DNA of 64,000 nt from Cyanoderma ruficeps (Eukaryota > Chordata > Aves > Passeriformes > Timaliidae). Below are positions 29,501 through 40,401 of the stretch, piece by piece. Within the stretch, counting starts at the first letter, position 1. The number at the start of each line of letters is the position of its first letter. Position numbers and translations under genes: made by a program. The stretch spans positions 2,117,927 to 2,181,926 of the forward strand of contig VZDJ01000047.1 in NCBI GenBank assembly GCA_008694505.1. The letters are read 5' to 3'. Below the pieces are notes generated by a model. It was not told where the DNA came from and ran no database searches. It saw only the letters and a list, made by a program, of their open reading frames with translations.

Positions 29501-32500
29501 ATCTGTACCTTGCCTTGATGTGTTTTAATGAATTAATAGATTGTGATTTTATTGTGAGAAGTCTGCATTTTTAAGGCACAGATTCGGTACTATTGCATTC
29601 TAAATATTGTGGGGCAAGTGTTTTCCTGGCCCGACAGCTTGCTTGGTTCTGGATAGATTTATCTGTAGCACACAAAAATGTAGAACTGGATTGCAATAAT
29701 CACCTTAAATGGATGTGAGAAGGCAGGTGTGTGCCATGCAAAAGTTAATGCTCCCTGCTCTGTGCCCCCCTTGTACTTCTCATTTCTCTGCTCAATTGTC
29801 AAAGCTGTCGTGTCGAGGGGCAGAAGTGCACTGGCAGAACAAGGGAAATCTTTGCAGGGTGGATTTTTGTGTGGGTATTGATACTGCTATAAATTGTTGC
29901 TACTCCACTCTACATCCAAGTCAGACTGATCCAGAGGGATGAAATTTTGATCCCAGTCTCCTTGTGGGCCCAATGTGCTGTGCCCCAGCTCTTCCCTGCC
30001 CCTACAAACCATTGGGGTTCCTGTGCTTCATCATTTCCTTTAGGTTTTGACCAGCTGCTGCCTTACAGTTTGGGAGGTGCCCAAAGAGGCAGGTTGTGTT
30101 TTTCTAAAGAGTCGAGTAACTTTCCCTCTCCATTTTCACAGAAAATGGGAAAGAGGCTGGGAAATCTTTAACTGAACAGGTCTTGCTGCTGTTTAGCAAT
30201 GAGCTCATTATCAGCTAAACAGGCAGCAGATTAATTTCACCTTCCAGTGTCCCTTGAAAAACATTTCAGAAGCTTCAGTTGAACCACAAAAGCTGACACC
30301 TGGGCAAAGAACTTGGGTTTCTCTGAGGTTTTTACCGTGCACAACTTACCGACTTCCCCCTGCTTTGCTGGAGTCTGTGATGGGGAAAAAGCTTTGAGGT
30401 TTTTACTGTGCACAACTAACCAACTTCCCCCTGCTTTGCTGGACTGTGTGGTGGGGAAAAAGCTGAGAGCTGCTGCTGTGCTTGAGATCCCTCTGCAGGT
30501 GTCCCCTCAAACCCCTCGTTTCCTGCACCATGGCCAAGCCCTGCCAGGAGCCTTGTCTGGGCTGGTGGCTTCAAGGCCACCATAACATGTCCCAGTGGCT
30601 GTCAGAGTGGGACCCAAGCAGCAGCTCAGAAGTGTTGGGTGGGGGTGATCCTCTTGCTTTTGTCACAGAAGCTGTGACAAACGTGTGCTGATGGGAATGG
30701 GCACTCACTTCTGCCCTCCTCGTGCCACTGTCAAAGCCACCAGCTTTGTGCTCGTCTAAAGCAGAGCTGAAACTGCCACAGACATCCCTGAGAAGGGTCA
30801 GTGAGGATTAGAGCTGTCGTCTGATGACATCCTTGTGAACTGTGCAGTCTGAAACTTAAATGGAGTGTGTTTCTTTCTTTGAGGGTAATTAAACCTTGTT
30901 CACAATGGATGGCTTAGTAGCTGCAATGGCTTTGCAGGCTGATGGTGACATTTCATTAATAGAATGAATGCTATGCTCTGTCTTCTGTTGTGCATAACCA
31001 CAAGATTTACTGTGAGACATGCAGAAATATCGGGGAATAGGGCAGAGCAACCATTTTTGCTTTTTTTTTATAGGCTTTTTTTTTTTTCTCGTTGCAGCCT
31101 ATTCTTCCACACTTTCTTCCATGCTTATGAAAGCAAGTCTCAGCTTCTGATTTCTTTGCTTGCTGCTAACTCCTGACTCCAGCTCATTTTATATATGATG
31201 TATAACCCCTGGTTCATCCTAAAGAGTAGTTGCAGTCTGGGGGACTTTTTTTTTTTCTCCTCTCTGTGTGATGTCTTTACAAGGAGCTTTCTGAATAAAA
31301 GATGAGTTCTGTCCCACTGAGGAAAGCTGCTTGCTGTGTTGGATCACAGGCATTATGTGAACAAGTGGAAAACCAATAAACACTTTCTCTAATGACAGCC
31401 TTTGTGGTTTAACACCAATTCTAGGGTTTTCTTGGTAGCTGAAAATTGAATAACTTTCAGCAAGGGGAAATAACTTGAGTTACTCAGCAGATGGAAAAAC
31501 AATTGGTCTTCCCATTAAAGAGTGTTTGGCCGGGGGGTTAGCTAAAAATAGCACTTGTAAGAGGCTTTATTCTTCCTCCATGCAATGTCTATTATGAATG
31601 TTGTGCATTTGATGCTTTAATGCACTGAGACTCCTGATTAGCTGGTCTCAAATCTGCTTTCCTTGGATTTAGTTTAGAGAGAGAGAGTAGTGATAATTTA
31701 CTCATCACCCTTTCTCCTTTTTTTTCCCCCTCTTGAGAGCCTCTGTATTATATTGGGATTTCCTAATGTTTCTACAAATGGTATCAAGTGTCTTCAAGCC
31801 CTTGCATGTCACTGAAAGGAAACCAGTTTGCTCTGGTCTGTGCTTGGTGCCTGGAGTTGCTTGACATTTCTTCCTACCATAAACACCTTTGTTCCTTTGA
31901 CTTGTTGTGATGTTCAACTAAGCCAATAAACCTGTTTTAACCTGTTGTTAAAATCAGGATGGCATTTGGCATCTTGCCCCCAACTGTTTAAAAGTGGGCC
32001 ACACCTCCCTTCATATTTGCTTCCTTCTGAATCTGCAGTAGAAACTCACAAACACACTCAGAATTCACAATGCAGTTTCCCTCAGTCATTTCTTTATTGC
32101 TGCTGAAAATGGAGAAGTGAAGGGTGATCTGTGTCTTTGATTGCTCAGTGTCTGGGGAAGTACTCAAAAGTACTGTCAAATTTAGAGAAGAGGTGTTAAG
32201 TAGCACTGGAGCAGGGAGGGAGTTGGATCCATTACAGGAAGCAATCCCTATACAGATATCACAATCCCCAGTGACTTCACTCTGTAGAGGATTTATTTTT
32301 AACTTCTTGTAGTTCAAAGGCATGTTAAAATGTAAATCACCAAAGTGTCGTGTCTAAAATAGGAGAGTCTGTGTCCCATGTAGGAGTGAGGAATGCTGTG
32401 GAAAGGAATGAATTCCAAACATGGGTCATTCACCTATGCTGCTCTCGGGTAATGGGACATACTTCCAGCTGGACAAACACATGGTGGTGACTCTTGTTCC

Positions 32501-35500
32501 ATCAGTTCATGTTGGATCTATAAATGCTATTTAGAAACTTCCCACACCCATTTCTTCACCACTCAAAGCAGGACATCCAAGACACTGCCTCTGATACAAA
32601 CCTGGGAACTGAGCATGCCTTCCCCTTCTCTTGCAGGTGCTGAAAAGATCGTTGCAATTATGATTGGCAACCTGAAAGGGATGGAGATCCTGCGGCGGAT
32701 CCAGAGCGGCATGAAGGTCACCATGGTCATCGAAGTGGGCAAAAAACGCAGCCTGTCCATGAATATCTTCACCATCCTCTTCATCTCTGTGTCATTCTTC
32801 ATCGTGGCAGCAGCAACTGTGGGCTGCTATGTCTCTTACTCAGCTCGGAGGCTCATATTGGCAAGGGCCCAGTCCAGGGAGCAGGTGAGTTTGTGCTGTT
32901 GGTTTTTTATAACCCCCATCCCTCCGTGGTGTGGATCCTGAGGTTTTTGTACTTTTTGGTTAAGTACCAAAATGACTGAATTTGTTTGTTTGATCTTTAA
33001 AATGGTGGGAGATTTATCTTTGCTTAAAGCTTAAGCTTAGCTATTTTTTCTAGGGTTTTTTTCAGTGTTGGGGCTTTTATAGTTCTAACGTAATTCATGT
33101 TTCACGTTTGCTTGAAAAACTTCACAAAATGCTTTGACATTCCAAGCTCGAATATCCTGGTAGACTATTCAACATAAAGCTTCTTCTGCAACCTTTCTCC
33201 ATCCCCTGGAGGAGTGTTCTGCTGTACTTGCCAAAATCAGTGTTAAAGGTGACTTTGCCATTGATGCATTTAATGAGAAGCAATTAAACTGGTGCCCGTG
33301 CAAAACTTAAAATATTGTTTCAAGTAAATTATTAACAGTGCAGCCAGTTGGGTCCTGTCTAATATGCTTGGCCTGACATTAGATGTGATGATGAGATAGT
33401 GCATGAGGGAGTACATTCCTAGAAAGTTTAGTTTTCAGTTAATAACAAGTAGTGGTGACAGTTCTGGCCTGTGTGAGAAGTTCTTATATTGCTGCATTCC
33501 TGCTCTGTTGATGTTGCCACGTTTGCTGCTCAGACTTTTGGGGGCCTCAGTAAACAGCAGTGTGTGGCTTCAGTGTCAAACCTTGACAAAGGCAACATCC
33601 TTTCAAAGTTAACCATAAGTGACATGCAGGAATATATACTGAAGTCTTCAGCAGAACTTCACAAACTTCAAAAAAAACCTCAGTAGTTCTTGTTTCTAAC
33701 CAAATCTGCATTCCTCACCTTTGGGTTGTATGTGTCTCTTTCTTGATAGTTGTCAGCTATTAAACTCTTAAAGCGTGCACACGGATACTCTTATTTTAGG
33801 GCACAAAACCAATGCTAATACAAAAATAGCTCATTTTGTGCCAGGACTATTTGACAGGGTCCCAGGGGGACGTATAAATCAACTTGTTTGCTGCTTCAGC
33901 ACAAGGAATCTTACGCAGATTGAATGAGTCCTTGCAAGATTGTTGGGTGTCAGCAACAGACCTCCTCCCCCTCGTTCTTCTGCCCTTGTGCCACCAGTAC
34001 TGCACTTGGAAAAGTTTCATGTAACTGAGCTAAAATGCTGGAAAGCCAACAGTGCCAGGCCCCTGCACACAGCAGTGGGATTGGAAAGAGGCTTTTGGGT
34101 TAGCTGCAAGACTGGATCTAGTCTGTCCCCAGGTGAATGTTGTGTTGTCTGGCACTGCCAGAGCTGCCTGAAGTGCGCTGGGCAGGGAGAGGACAGCCCC
34201 GTTCTTTGAGTCAGTGGAACAGCACCAACCTGTGACCTTCAAACAGAGGTTGGCTCCTGGGCTAGTTCCAGGCACTGCAGGGACAGCTGGACAGCAGCAG
34301 TTGCCAGGCAAGCTGTAAAGCAGTGCAAGCAGAGGAGTAGTTCAGGGTATATTGGTGCTGATTGGTAAAGAATCTCTCTCACCTTTCAGCAGAATGTTTG
34401 TGGCAGGAAGGTGTCCTAAAGTGAGTATAACATAAAACAGTTGATTGTTGAACTCAATGCTCAGTCTTCTGTACTAAGTCAGCTTGAAGGTTTCTGTTTG
34501 TTTTGGCTGGGTCTAATATGATCAAGGTATTACCTTGCATCCTCTCAAACTAGAAAACCCTTCTAATTCCTGTGCTTTGTGAAAAGGTTAGGCACAACCA
34601 AAGCAGATATAAGTGCCATCTTGGTGTGTCATCCAGTCAATAACCACATCAGTGTGTCCCAAAACTCTGTCTCAGGTTGTCTCCAAATAGCATGATCATG
34701 CTTACTCGGCTTGTTTTGGTAACATGTGGGTTTTACAAGTGTCGCCTGCTGGCAGTAGGCACCTGGGTGGGCATTGGTGAGGGAGCAGGGCTGTGTCTGT
34801 GTCTGACCAGACTGCTTTGTGTCACAGCGGCGCCTGAGGGCCAGGGCCAAGAAGGCCATCGAAGAGATGCAGCTGCGCACCCTGAAGGAAGGGGACAAGG
34901 TAGGACTGACCCTGGGGCCTCCCCTGCCAACAGCACAGCCTTTGCCTGGAGCCCAGGCACTTCCCTACTACTGGAGAAGTCTCTCTGAGCCTGTAACTCT
35001 TGGTAGCAGAGACCAGGTCCTTTTCCAGGTCTCAAGGCTTATGTTTATATAATTCAGTTTATTTTGTTGTGCTTGCTCGTAGTCTTGCTGATGTGAGAGG
35101 ACCTGATTTGCTGGCATGGATGCTTAAACATAAACTGGAATTTAATCAGCTTCCCTGGCTCTTCTTGTAACGAAAACTGGAGGTAGCAGTTTCTAAACCT
35201 CTACACTAGTGCCTCCAGTAATCCAATAACAGTTTCAGCTGGAATTCTAAACCATGGGTTTAAACTTTCAGTGCTTCTTTTGAAGTGTCAGCTTGACTGT
35301 GAGTAATCCACAAAGTGTGTTTATGTAGGATTATATTTGGGAGCATCATGGATGACTCTAGGTAGACCCCTTTGTCTGCAGTAAATCTGACTGGGGTTCA
35401 GAGGAAGCTTTCAAAGTGTGTTAAAGCTGTAAATTCATTTCACTGTTTTAGGAAATTGGTCCAGATGGAGATTCCTGTGTTGTGTGCTTTGAGCAGTACA

Positions 35501-38500
35501 AGCCCAATGATGTGATGCGTGTTCTGACTTGCAAGTAAGTTGTCTTCCAACCTGCCAATTACCCAAAATTCTGCCACGTTTGTTAACGAACTTTCATCAA
35601 GTTGTTGTACAGTGAGAATTCCTGAATATCTATCAAAACAATATTTTGAACGACAGAATACACATTTGTAGTGTGTCCCAATGGCCTGTGTTCATCACTT
35701 CCCCTGTGGGTGGATTGACACAACTTGGCAGACCACAGTGTCCCCACAGTGTCCACAGTGACTTTTTAAGGATTTCTTCCTTTACTGCTGTGTAAGACTG
35801 TTACCACTAACTTGCAAGTAATTGGCAAAATATTGCCCTTTAAACTACTGTTTACTAAGAGGTTTGGGTTTCTGCTGAATTTGTTAAACCACGCTGGCTT
35901 TTGTAGTTTTGAAGAAAGCATTTCTATTTTTCTATGCATCCTCTGAATCAGAGACCAAAATAGAGCTAAGCAGTTTATTTTTCTAGAGTTCTTTCCTGTT
36001 GAATCTCAGTGCTGTGGAAGCCCAGTAGTGAAGCATTAAGGCTTTAATGTGATTGCTCCTGGGGTCAGCAATAAACCTGCCTCAGGGCATAAGGAAACTT
36101 GTTCTGTGGGATTTCCCCCAGTGCCTGCTGACTGGAACTGCTCTGGCCAAGCTTCTAAAATCATAGGGCTGTCACATGAACTGCCCAACTTGTGCAAAGA
36201 AAAGGTGTCATAACCCTTCGGGAGGGTTACAAAAAGCACTTGGAAGCATTTTGACTTGGGAAAATGAAGTTCTGAAGAATAGAAGTGGGTGCTGTTGTGT
36301 GCTGCCAAACCTCAGCTGGAGTTACCTGTGCACCAGGTAACAGTTTTGCAAAGGTTTTCTCTGCTCCCAAGCAGAAGAATCTCTGAGGTATTTTGGCACT
36401 ACAAAGTTGGTCTGCCAAGGTGTTATCAACCAACTCCCTTGATCTAGTGCTTAATACTTAAAAAAAACCCCCAAACTGAATAACCTTTCAGGCATGTAAG
36501 TTAATGGTTATCCAGTTGTCTTGTCATGTTTACGCTCGTGTGTTATTTTGTTTAGTAATGGACTAAGTGCCATGCATACAGAAATCTGTAGGCAGGCTCC
36601 AGACACTTTGCCTGACAGGAGACACGACTTCTCATTATTTCCCTATAAACCCTGCTAATCTTGGTGTGAACCTGCAAACAAAGCATGACTTATTTGGGTA
36701 AGAGTGGAGTAACAGCTATATATAAAGAACATTGTGTTCCTTATAAAGTATATTGTGTTCTTTTTAAAATATAAAGAACATTGTGTTCTTTACACACGAA
36801 ATTGCTGCGTTTGCTGAGAGTGCTTTTATGTACATTTGTGATGTTTTGTTCCTCTGTGGCCCAAATGTAGCTCTCAGAGGCATGCTAGCTTAAAATGAGT
36901 GCATGGACTTGGTAATCTTCATGAGTGGTGATATCTGCCAGTATCAGCCATATTAAATTCTCCCTCATGTGAGTTACAAACAGGTATTTACTGTAAGATC
37001 ATGCTTGATTTTGGTGGTTGACCTCAACAGTGAGACCCTACCTGCTGAAAGCATTGAACTGTGTGTCTATGAAAGAACCAAACCAAGGAATGTTCCTGAA
37101 TCACACTGGTGGTATCTGAGTCCCTGGGGTGTGAGTGTTTGCTGAGGACATTCTTGTCCAGAGAGTCAAACCGAAGGCATTTACAGTTGCAGAGGTTCAC
37201 AAGTCCAGTGTTAAGTTCAGGAACTTAAAATAAGCATCAAGGAAGTTTCAGGTTTTATTCTGAACATGACGTTGGTGCAGCTGGAAGGAAGTGCCAGTTA
37301 TGTGAGGTGAATTGGAGAACCCTTGGATCCTACTGGAGTGTGGGCTGCTGAGCACTGGATGTGGTGATCTCTGCACTTAGCTCATAATAGGGTTGATTAA
37401 TACTGAGCAGTGCTTGTTTGCCTTGCTGTTTCTATTCAGGCTGAGGGAACAGACAGATTACAGGATTCCAAGTCATCCTCCTAAATCTGTGGCCTAATTT
37501 AAACCCATTGTGGCATTGAGTGTCTTAATAGAAGCACACATTTGCATCTGTGATGGCTGAGCTATATTTACTTTGAGTGTACAGCCTGCCAACTCTCCAC
37601 TTGGAATCCACAGTGATTGCACAGACACAGTGACTGGGTGGGAGTACAGTTTAACTTGAGGGCATAACTCAGTGAGATGCTTTGCCCATGCAATTACAAC
37701 AGAAACAAATGCTATTTAGTCATCTGCATGACAGAAGTTAACCTTAAAGCTAAGGCTGTCAATAATTGTATCATTTAAATTATCAGCTGGGAATGTATTG
37801 CACACAGTTTTGGCAAAACAGCTTCAGACTGTTCAGGTGTAGCAAAAAATGATAATGCTGAATTCTAGCAAATTGTATCAGGGTACCAATAAGCACAGAC
37901 CAGCTACAGGTTGAAACATCAATTATCCACAATTTTCAGCTGAAACTTGTGGCAAAATAAGGTCATCCATTCCAGTAGGAATAAACTCTTGTTGTTACAT
38001 AGCTGGCACATGAGCAGTGTCCCTGGTATGAACCCTAACCTGCTGGCTGCCTTCTTCCACCAGCCATGTCTTCCACAAGACCTGCATTGACCCCTGGCTT
38101 CTGGAGCACGGGACGTGTCCTCTGTGCAAATGTGACATCCTCAAAGTGCTGGGTGTTGAGGTAAGCCTGTCGTGGTGGCAGCTGCCAGTCCCGGTGTCAC
38201 ACTGGTGTCCCGACCACATCTGGAGCTTTTTCGTGCTGCCTCTAGAGTGCAGGTGATAAGCACAGGTGTTGCCACGTCTGTGGCCAGATGCTGTGGGAAT
38301 AATTCCCTTTTAGGGAAGCCTGCAGCTGACCTGGTGTGTGTTGGTGTCACCTCAAGGCTTGGGCAGAATGTCAGCCAAAGCTGACTCATGCCTGCTGGAA
38401 GAATCGCTCTCAATTCTTGTGCTCACAGCTAAGGGTGTTTCTCAAACCTTCAGGCAGACTGACAGCTCATAGTGGCCCTGAAACCAGCTTCCCTTCAGCT

Positions 38501-40401
38501 GCTCAGTACCTGAAGCCTTTGAAAAGTGAATGTGTCAGCATGTACGGCATTTCTGGAACTGCATGATTTCCTAGGATACATCAGGGGTTTCTGATGTGCT
38601 CTGTAATTGCTCATTGTTGCAAGTGCCAGAGGAAGATGCTGTTGCCAGTGCCTGATGCTGCCTGGACCAGCTGAAATGTAAGGCAGAGTTTGCCTGGGGG
38701 AGGCAGATCTGCACCGAGTGGAAGGAAGACTCTTTTCCTGATTCTGGGCAAACAATGCAGAAGCTGTGTCTGAACTTCCCACTCAATTAGGCAGTAACTG
38801 GTTTTCACCTCGGATGCTGGAGGTTAACAGCAGAGCTTTTATTCCATTTCATGTTTTTCCCTCTGCCTAAAAGTGCTCCTGACTCAGTCCTTGCAGGCAT
38901 TGTTCTCCCAGAAAGATGCACCCTCCTGCCAAGCTGTAATGTAACCATTTTCTCTTTTTTTTTTCCACAAAGATGGATGTAGAACCACGGTCTGAGCCTG
39001 TGCAAGCCCCAGGATCCAGTGGCCAAAGGCCTCTGTCCACTGTCACTATAGTTAATGAAGAGGACAATCTCAGTGAAACAGCATCATCTGGATATGATTC
39101 TGTACAGGGACCAGATGAATCTGCTCAGGAGGCACATGCACCATCAGAAAGTATGTCTGCTGTTTCATCTGCCTTGCTGGATCATTTATGCTTGGCTGCT
39201 TAGGCTGGGAGTTAGGGGGAGTTGCCTTCATAGCGCCTCACAGGGCTTGAATACTTGGTTTTTCAGGGTTATCTTACCCTTCCCTTTTGTTTTAGCTCTT
39301 AGCTCTGACACTTGGTCTTTGTTTTCAAATGGAACACCACCTTAATGTGAGTTAAAAGCCAAAGTCTATGAAAGAATAGTTCAAAGTCAGAGATTTACTA
39401 CTTCAAGAGCAAAGAGATGTTTCCAAAGATGTCCCTTACCCCTTGGTCTCTTTGGACATTTCATTTGGATGAGTGAGTGTTGCTTTGCTACTAGATCCGC
39501 CTGCTTTAAGTAGTTACTTACAGAAAACATCTGGGGAGTCAATCTTGCTCTAGTTTAGATGGTGCAAGATGGAGAAGACAGATACTTCAATTGAATTTCA
39601 GATTTGCCAAGGCTGAGTCATCCTTGAACACTTTAGAGCACGTTTATTTGGAATATTATCAGATTTTTCCAAATACTTTATCTTTTTGAATGAGAGCAAA
39701 CAAATTGAAAATGTCTCTTTAGTGCTCAGCTTTACCAACACGTGCTCAGAGTTGCAGTTGGCTTTAAAAATGAAAAGGTTGGGGGTAAACAAATGGAAGT
39801 AACTATCCCCTGAAATATGCATGGCCTTAGGAAGGGGATATGCTCTATTTCCCATGGGAAGGCCAACTGATGGGAAAATTTGGGATTTGCTGCCCGTCTC
39901 CTGCAGGACACGTTGCTACAGCAAGGGCAGGTGTTTGGGAGGGCCCTGTTGAAGCACCTCAGTAGAGAAGAGGACACTTCCTATGAGCTAAACATCAGAA
40001 GTTGAAATTGCATCTCTCTTCAGCTGGCTCAGCACTACTGAGCCGAGCAGGCTTCTCCAGAAAGGACAGGCAGTAGCAAGAATGGGCTCCTAAAATAAAA
40101 GCAGGAGACAGGTAGTTGGAGCATGGCCTTGGATTTCCATCTCTGCAGGAAAAGTGCAGTTGAGCTTGCACAAATCAGGTTTGTTTAGTTTGTTTTGAGG
40201 TGGTAATGCTTGGCTGTGGCACTTTTTAACTTGTCTTGACTTGGTTTTCTTTTTTTCACTACAGGTGACAACACACATCCTGTAAGTGATGAATCCCAGC
40301 CCTCCACTGTGACTGTCCTTTCACACGGTGACAACCCGGGTTTTGAGGGAGATGAAGCACAAGTTTGTGAAGGCAGGATTGTTTGTGAAGTCACCTTGTA
40401 A
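20097..40401 (+). CDS. RNF128: RNF128 (GRAIL) E3 ubiquitin ligase, isoform from exon 1b
   Basis: Alternative product of the same gene, 406 residues, close to the 402 residues I recall for human isoform 2. It joins 20097-20502 to 32637-32884, 34828-34899, 35452-35534, 38064-38160, 38973-39150 and 40265-40401. Exon 1b encodes a start MKRAEKFW, a hydrophobic signal segment ([19 protein letters not shown]) and a PA domain with [20 protein letters not shown] and [17 protein letters not shown]. This matches the human isoform 2 type ([16 protein letters not shown]) and differs from exon 1a. The downstream PA end, membrane span, RING-H2 and tail are shared. The ATG is chosen because the signal peptide follows directly and the length agrees with the family. 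Confidence 0.9.
21803..22101 (+). repeat. Direct repeat, copy A (flanks exon 1a upstream)
   Basis: Nearly the same sequence recurs at 23521-23804. Both run from TTTGGGTTTCTGGCCTCAGC to CAGGCTGAT..CAGAGCT, with roughly 18 base differences by eye. Copy A additionally has an internal 15-bp tandem duplication (TCGGTAACTTTTCAG twice, near 21993-22022). No transposon family was recognised. Confidence 0.9.
22160..22590. repeat. 33-bp GC-rich minisatellite upstream of RNF128 exon 1a
   Basis: Unit of 33 bases around GATGGTGCGGTGGTACGGTG, with about six well-ordered copies from 22330 to 22535. Two variants (GTGCGC and GTGTGC) alternate, giving a 66-bp higher order. Shorter, looser GGTGCGGTG repeats flank it. 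Because 33 is a multiple of three, several frames stay open through it on both strands. One of them, beginning with an ATG at 22161, runs in frame into exon 1a. Confidence 0.92.
22707..23148 (+). CDS. RNF128: RNF128 exon 1a
   Basis: A 442-bp coding part ending in phase 1 at GTGAGC. It begins [17 protein letters not shown], a signal peptide, then [19 protein letters not shown]. The PA core [16 protein letters not shown] is followed by [18 protein letters not shown]. The first ATG preceding the signal peptide is used. An open frame continues upstream but consists only of minisatellite. Confidence 0.93.
22707..40401 (+). CDS. RNF128: RNF128 (GRAIL) E3 ubiquitin ligase, isoform from exon 1a
   Basis: Type I membrane RING-H2 E3 ligase of endosomes, known as the gene related to anergy in lymphocytes. 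Its PA domain captures transmembrane substrates that the cytosolic RING ubiquitinates. It joins 22707-23148, 32637-32884, 34828-34899, 35452-35534, 38064-38160, 38973-39150 and 40265-40401 into 418 residues (about 428 in human). Order: signal peptide (about 1-28), PA domain with N-glycosylation sites NVS, NRS, NFS and the motif [16 protein letters not shown], membrane span about 191-213, basic juxtamembrane segment, RING-H2 at 263-303 (C-x2-C, C-x-H-x2-H-x2-C, C-x2-C all present), and a conserved tail motif [16 protein letters not shown]128 is preferred over RNF150/RNF130 because of this PA motif, [11 protein letters not shown] and the TBC1D8B neighbour. Confidence 0.94.
23521..23804 (+). repeat. 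Direct repeat, copy B (flanks exon 1a downstream)
   Basis: Second copy of the sequence at 21803-22101, about 1.7 kb further on, at the 5' end of RNF128 intron 1. It lacks the 15-bp internal tandem duplication of copy A. Confidence 0.9.
28080..28195 (+). mobile_element. CR1 LINE 3' tail remnant
   Basis: The phrases GCCTGCTCTGGGTGAACCTG and GGGGTTGAACTGGATGGTCT, followed by CTCCAGAGGCACCTTCCCAC, match the CR1 3' region (GACTAGATGACCTCCAGAGGTCCCTTCCAACC). Only about 115 bp remain. Confidence 0.85.
30324..30465. repeat. 71-bp tandem duplication
   Basis: Two adjacent copies, each from TGAGGTTTTTACYGTGCACA to GGGGAAAAAGCT, offset by 71 bases, with a handful of differences. Intronic, with no recognised function. 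Confidence 0.88.
32637..32884 (+). CDS. RNF128: RNF128 exon 2 (shared): PA end and membrane span
   Basis: A 248-bp exon between TTGCAG and GTGAGT. It encodes [18 protein letters not shown], then [10 protein letters not shown], and the single membrane span [20 protein letters not shown], followed by the stop-transfer residues YSARR. Both alternative first exons join it in phase 1, completing a Gly codon. Confidence 0.95.
34828..34899 (+). CDS. RNF128: RNF128 exon 3 (shared): juxtamembrane
   Basis: A 72-bp exon, phase 0 at both ends, between GTCACAG and GTAGGA. It encodes [14 protein letters not shown] and [10 protein letters not shown], the basic cytosolic segment between the membrane and the RING (human QLRTLKQGDK). 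Confidence 0.94.
35452..35534 (+). CDS. RNF128: RNF128 exon 4 (shared): first half of RING-H2
   Basis: An 83-bp exon between GTTTTAG and GTAAGT. It encodes [20 protein letters not shown] and VMRVLTC, giving zinc-ligand cysteines 1, 2 and 3 of the RING (residues 263, 266, 281 in the exon 1a isoform). It ends two bases into an Asn codon. Confidence 0.95.
36726..36789. promoter_or_regulatory. Cluster of three steroid-receptor-type palindromes (GRE/ARE-like)
   Basis: In RNF128 intron 4. AGAACATTGTGTTCT at 36775-36789 fits the consensus AGAACAnnnTGTTCT in all twelve specified positions. AGAACATTGTGTTCC at 36726-36740 misses one base, and AGTATATTGTGTTCT at 36747-36761 keeps one perfect half site. 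Glucocorticoid, androgen, progesterone and mineralocorticoid receptors share this consensus. Binding is inferred from sequence only. The three sites lie within locally repeated TATAAAG...TTCTTT sequence, so they may simply be a small AT-rich repeat. Confidence 0.5.
38064..38160 (+). CDS. RNF128: RNF128 exon 5 (shared): second half of RING-H2
   Basis: A 97-bp exon between CCACCAG and GTAAGC. It encodes (N)[19 protein letters not shown] and [13 protein letters not shown], with the two His and three Cys ligands of the RING-H2. Human has HRTCPMC where this bird has HGTCPLC. The Lys after the last Cys is kept. Confidence 0.95.
38973..39150 (+). CDS. RNF128: RNF128 exon 6 (shared): cytosolic tail
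   Basis: A 178-bp exon between TTCCACAAAG and GTATGT. It encodes a Ser/Glu-rich tail ending near the conserved stretch [20 protein letters not shown] (human [20 protein letters not shown]). It ends in phase 1. Confidence 0.94.
40265..40401 (+). CDS. RNF128: RNF128 exon 7 (shared): C terminus
   Basis: Starts after CACTACAG, completes a Ser codon, and reads [20 protein letters not shown] then [12 protein letters not shown]. It ends EVTL with TAA at 40399-40401. The D-N-P-x-F-E motif matches human VDNPTFEEDE. The extreme C terminus differs from human REIKS. Confidence 0.93.

Larger units (their letters stand above)
23805..32636 (+). other. RNF128: RNF128 intron 1, remainder
   Basis: About 8.8 kb without any recognisable exon. 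Contents noted: a small inverted/tandem repeat cluster at 25647-25708, a CR1 tail at 28080-28195, an 18-base T run near 28396, and a 71-bp tandem duplication at 30324-30465. Open stretches here (for example 24855-25436 on the minus strand) have no family resemblance and are taken as chance. Confidence 0.7.
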
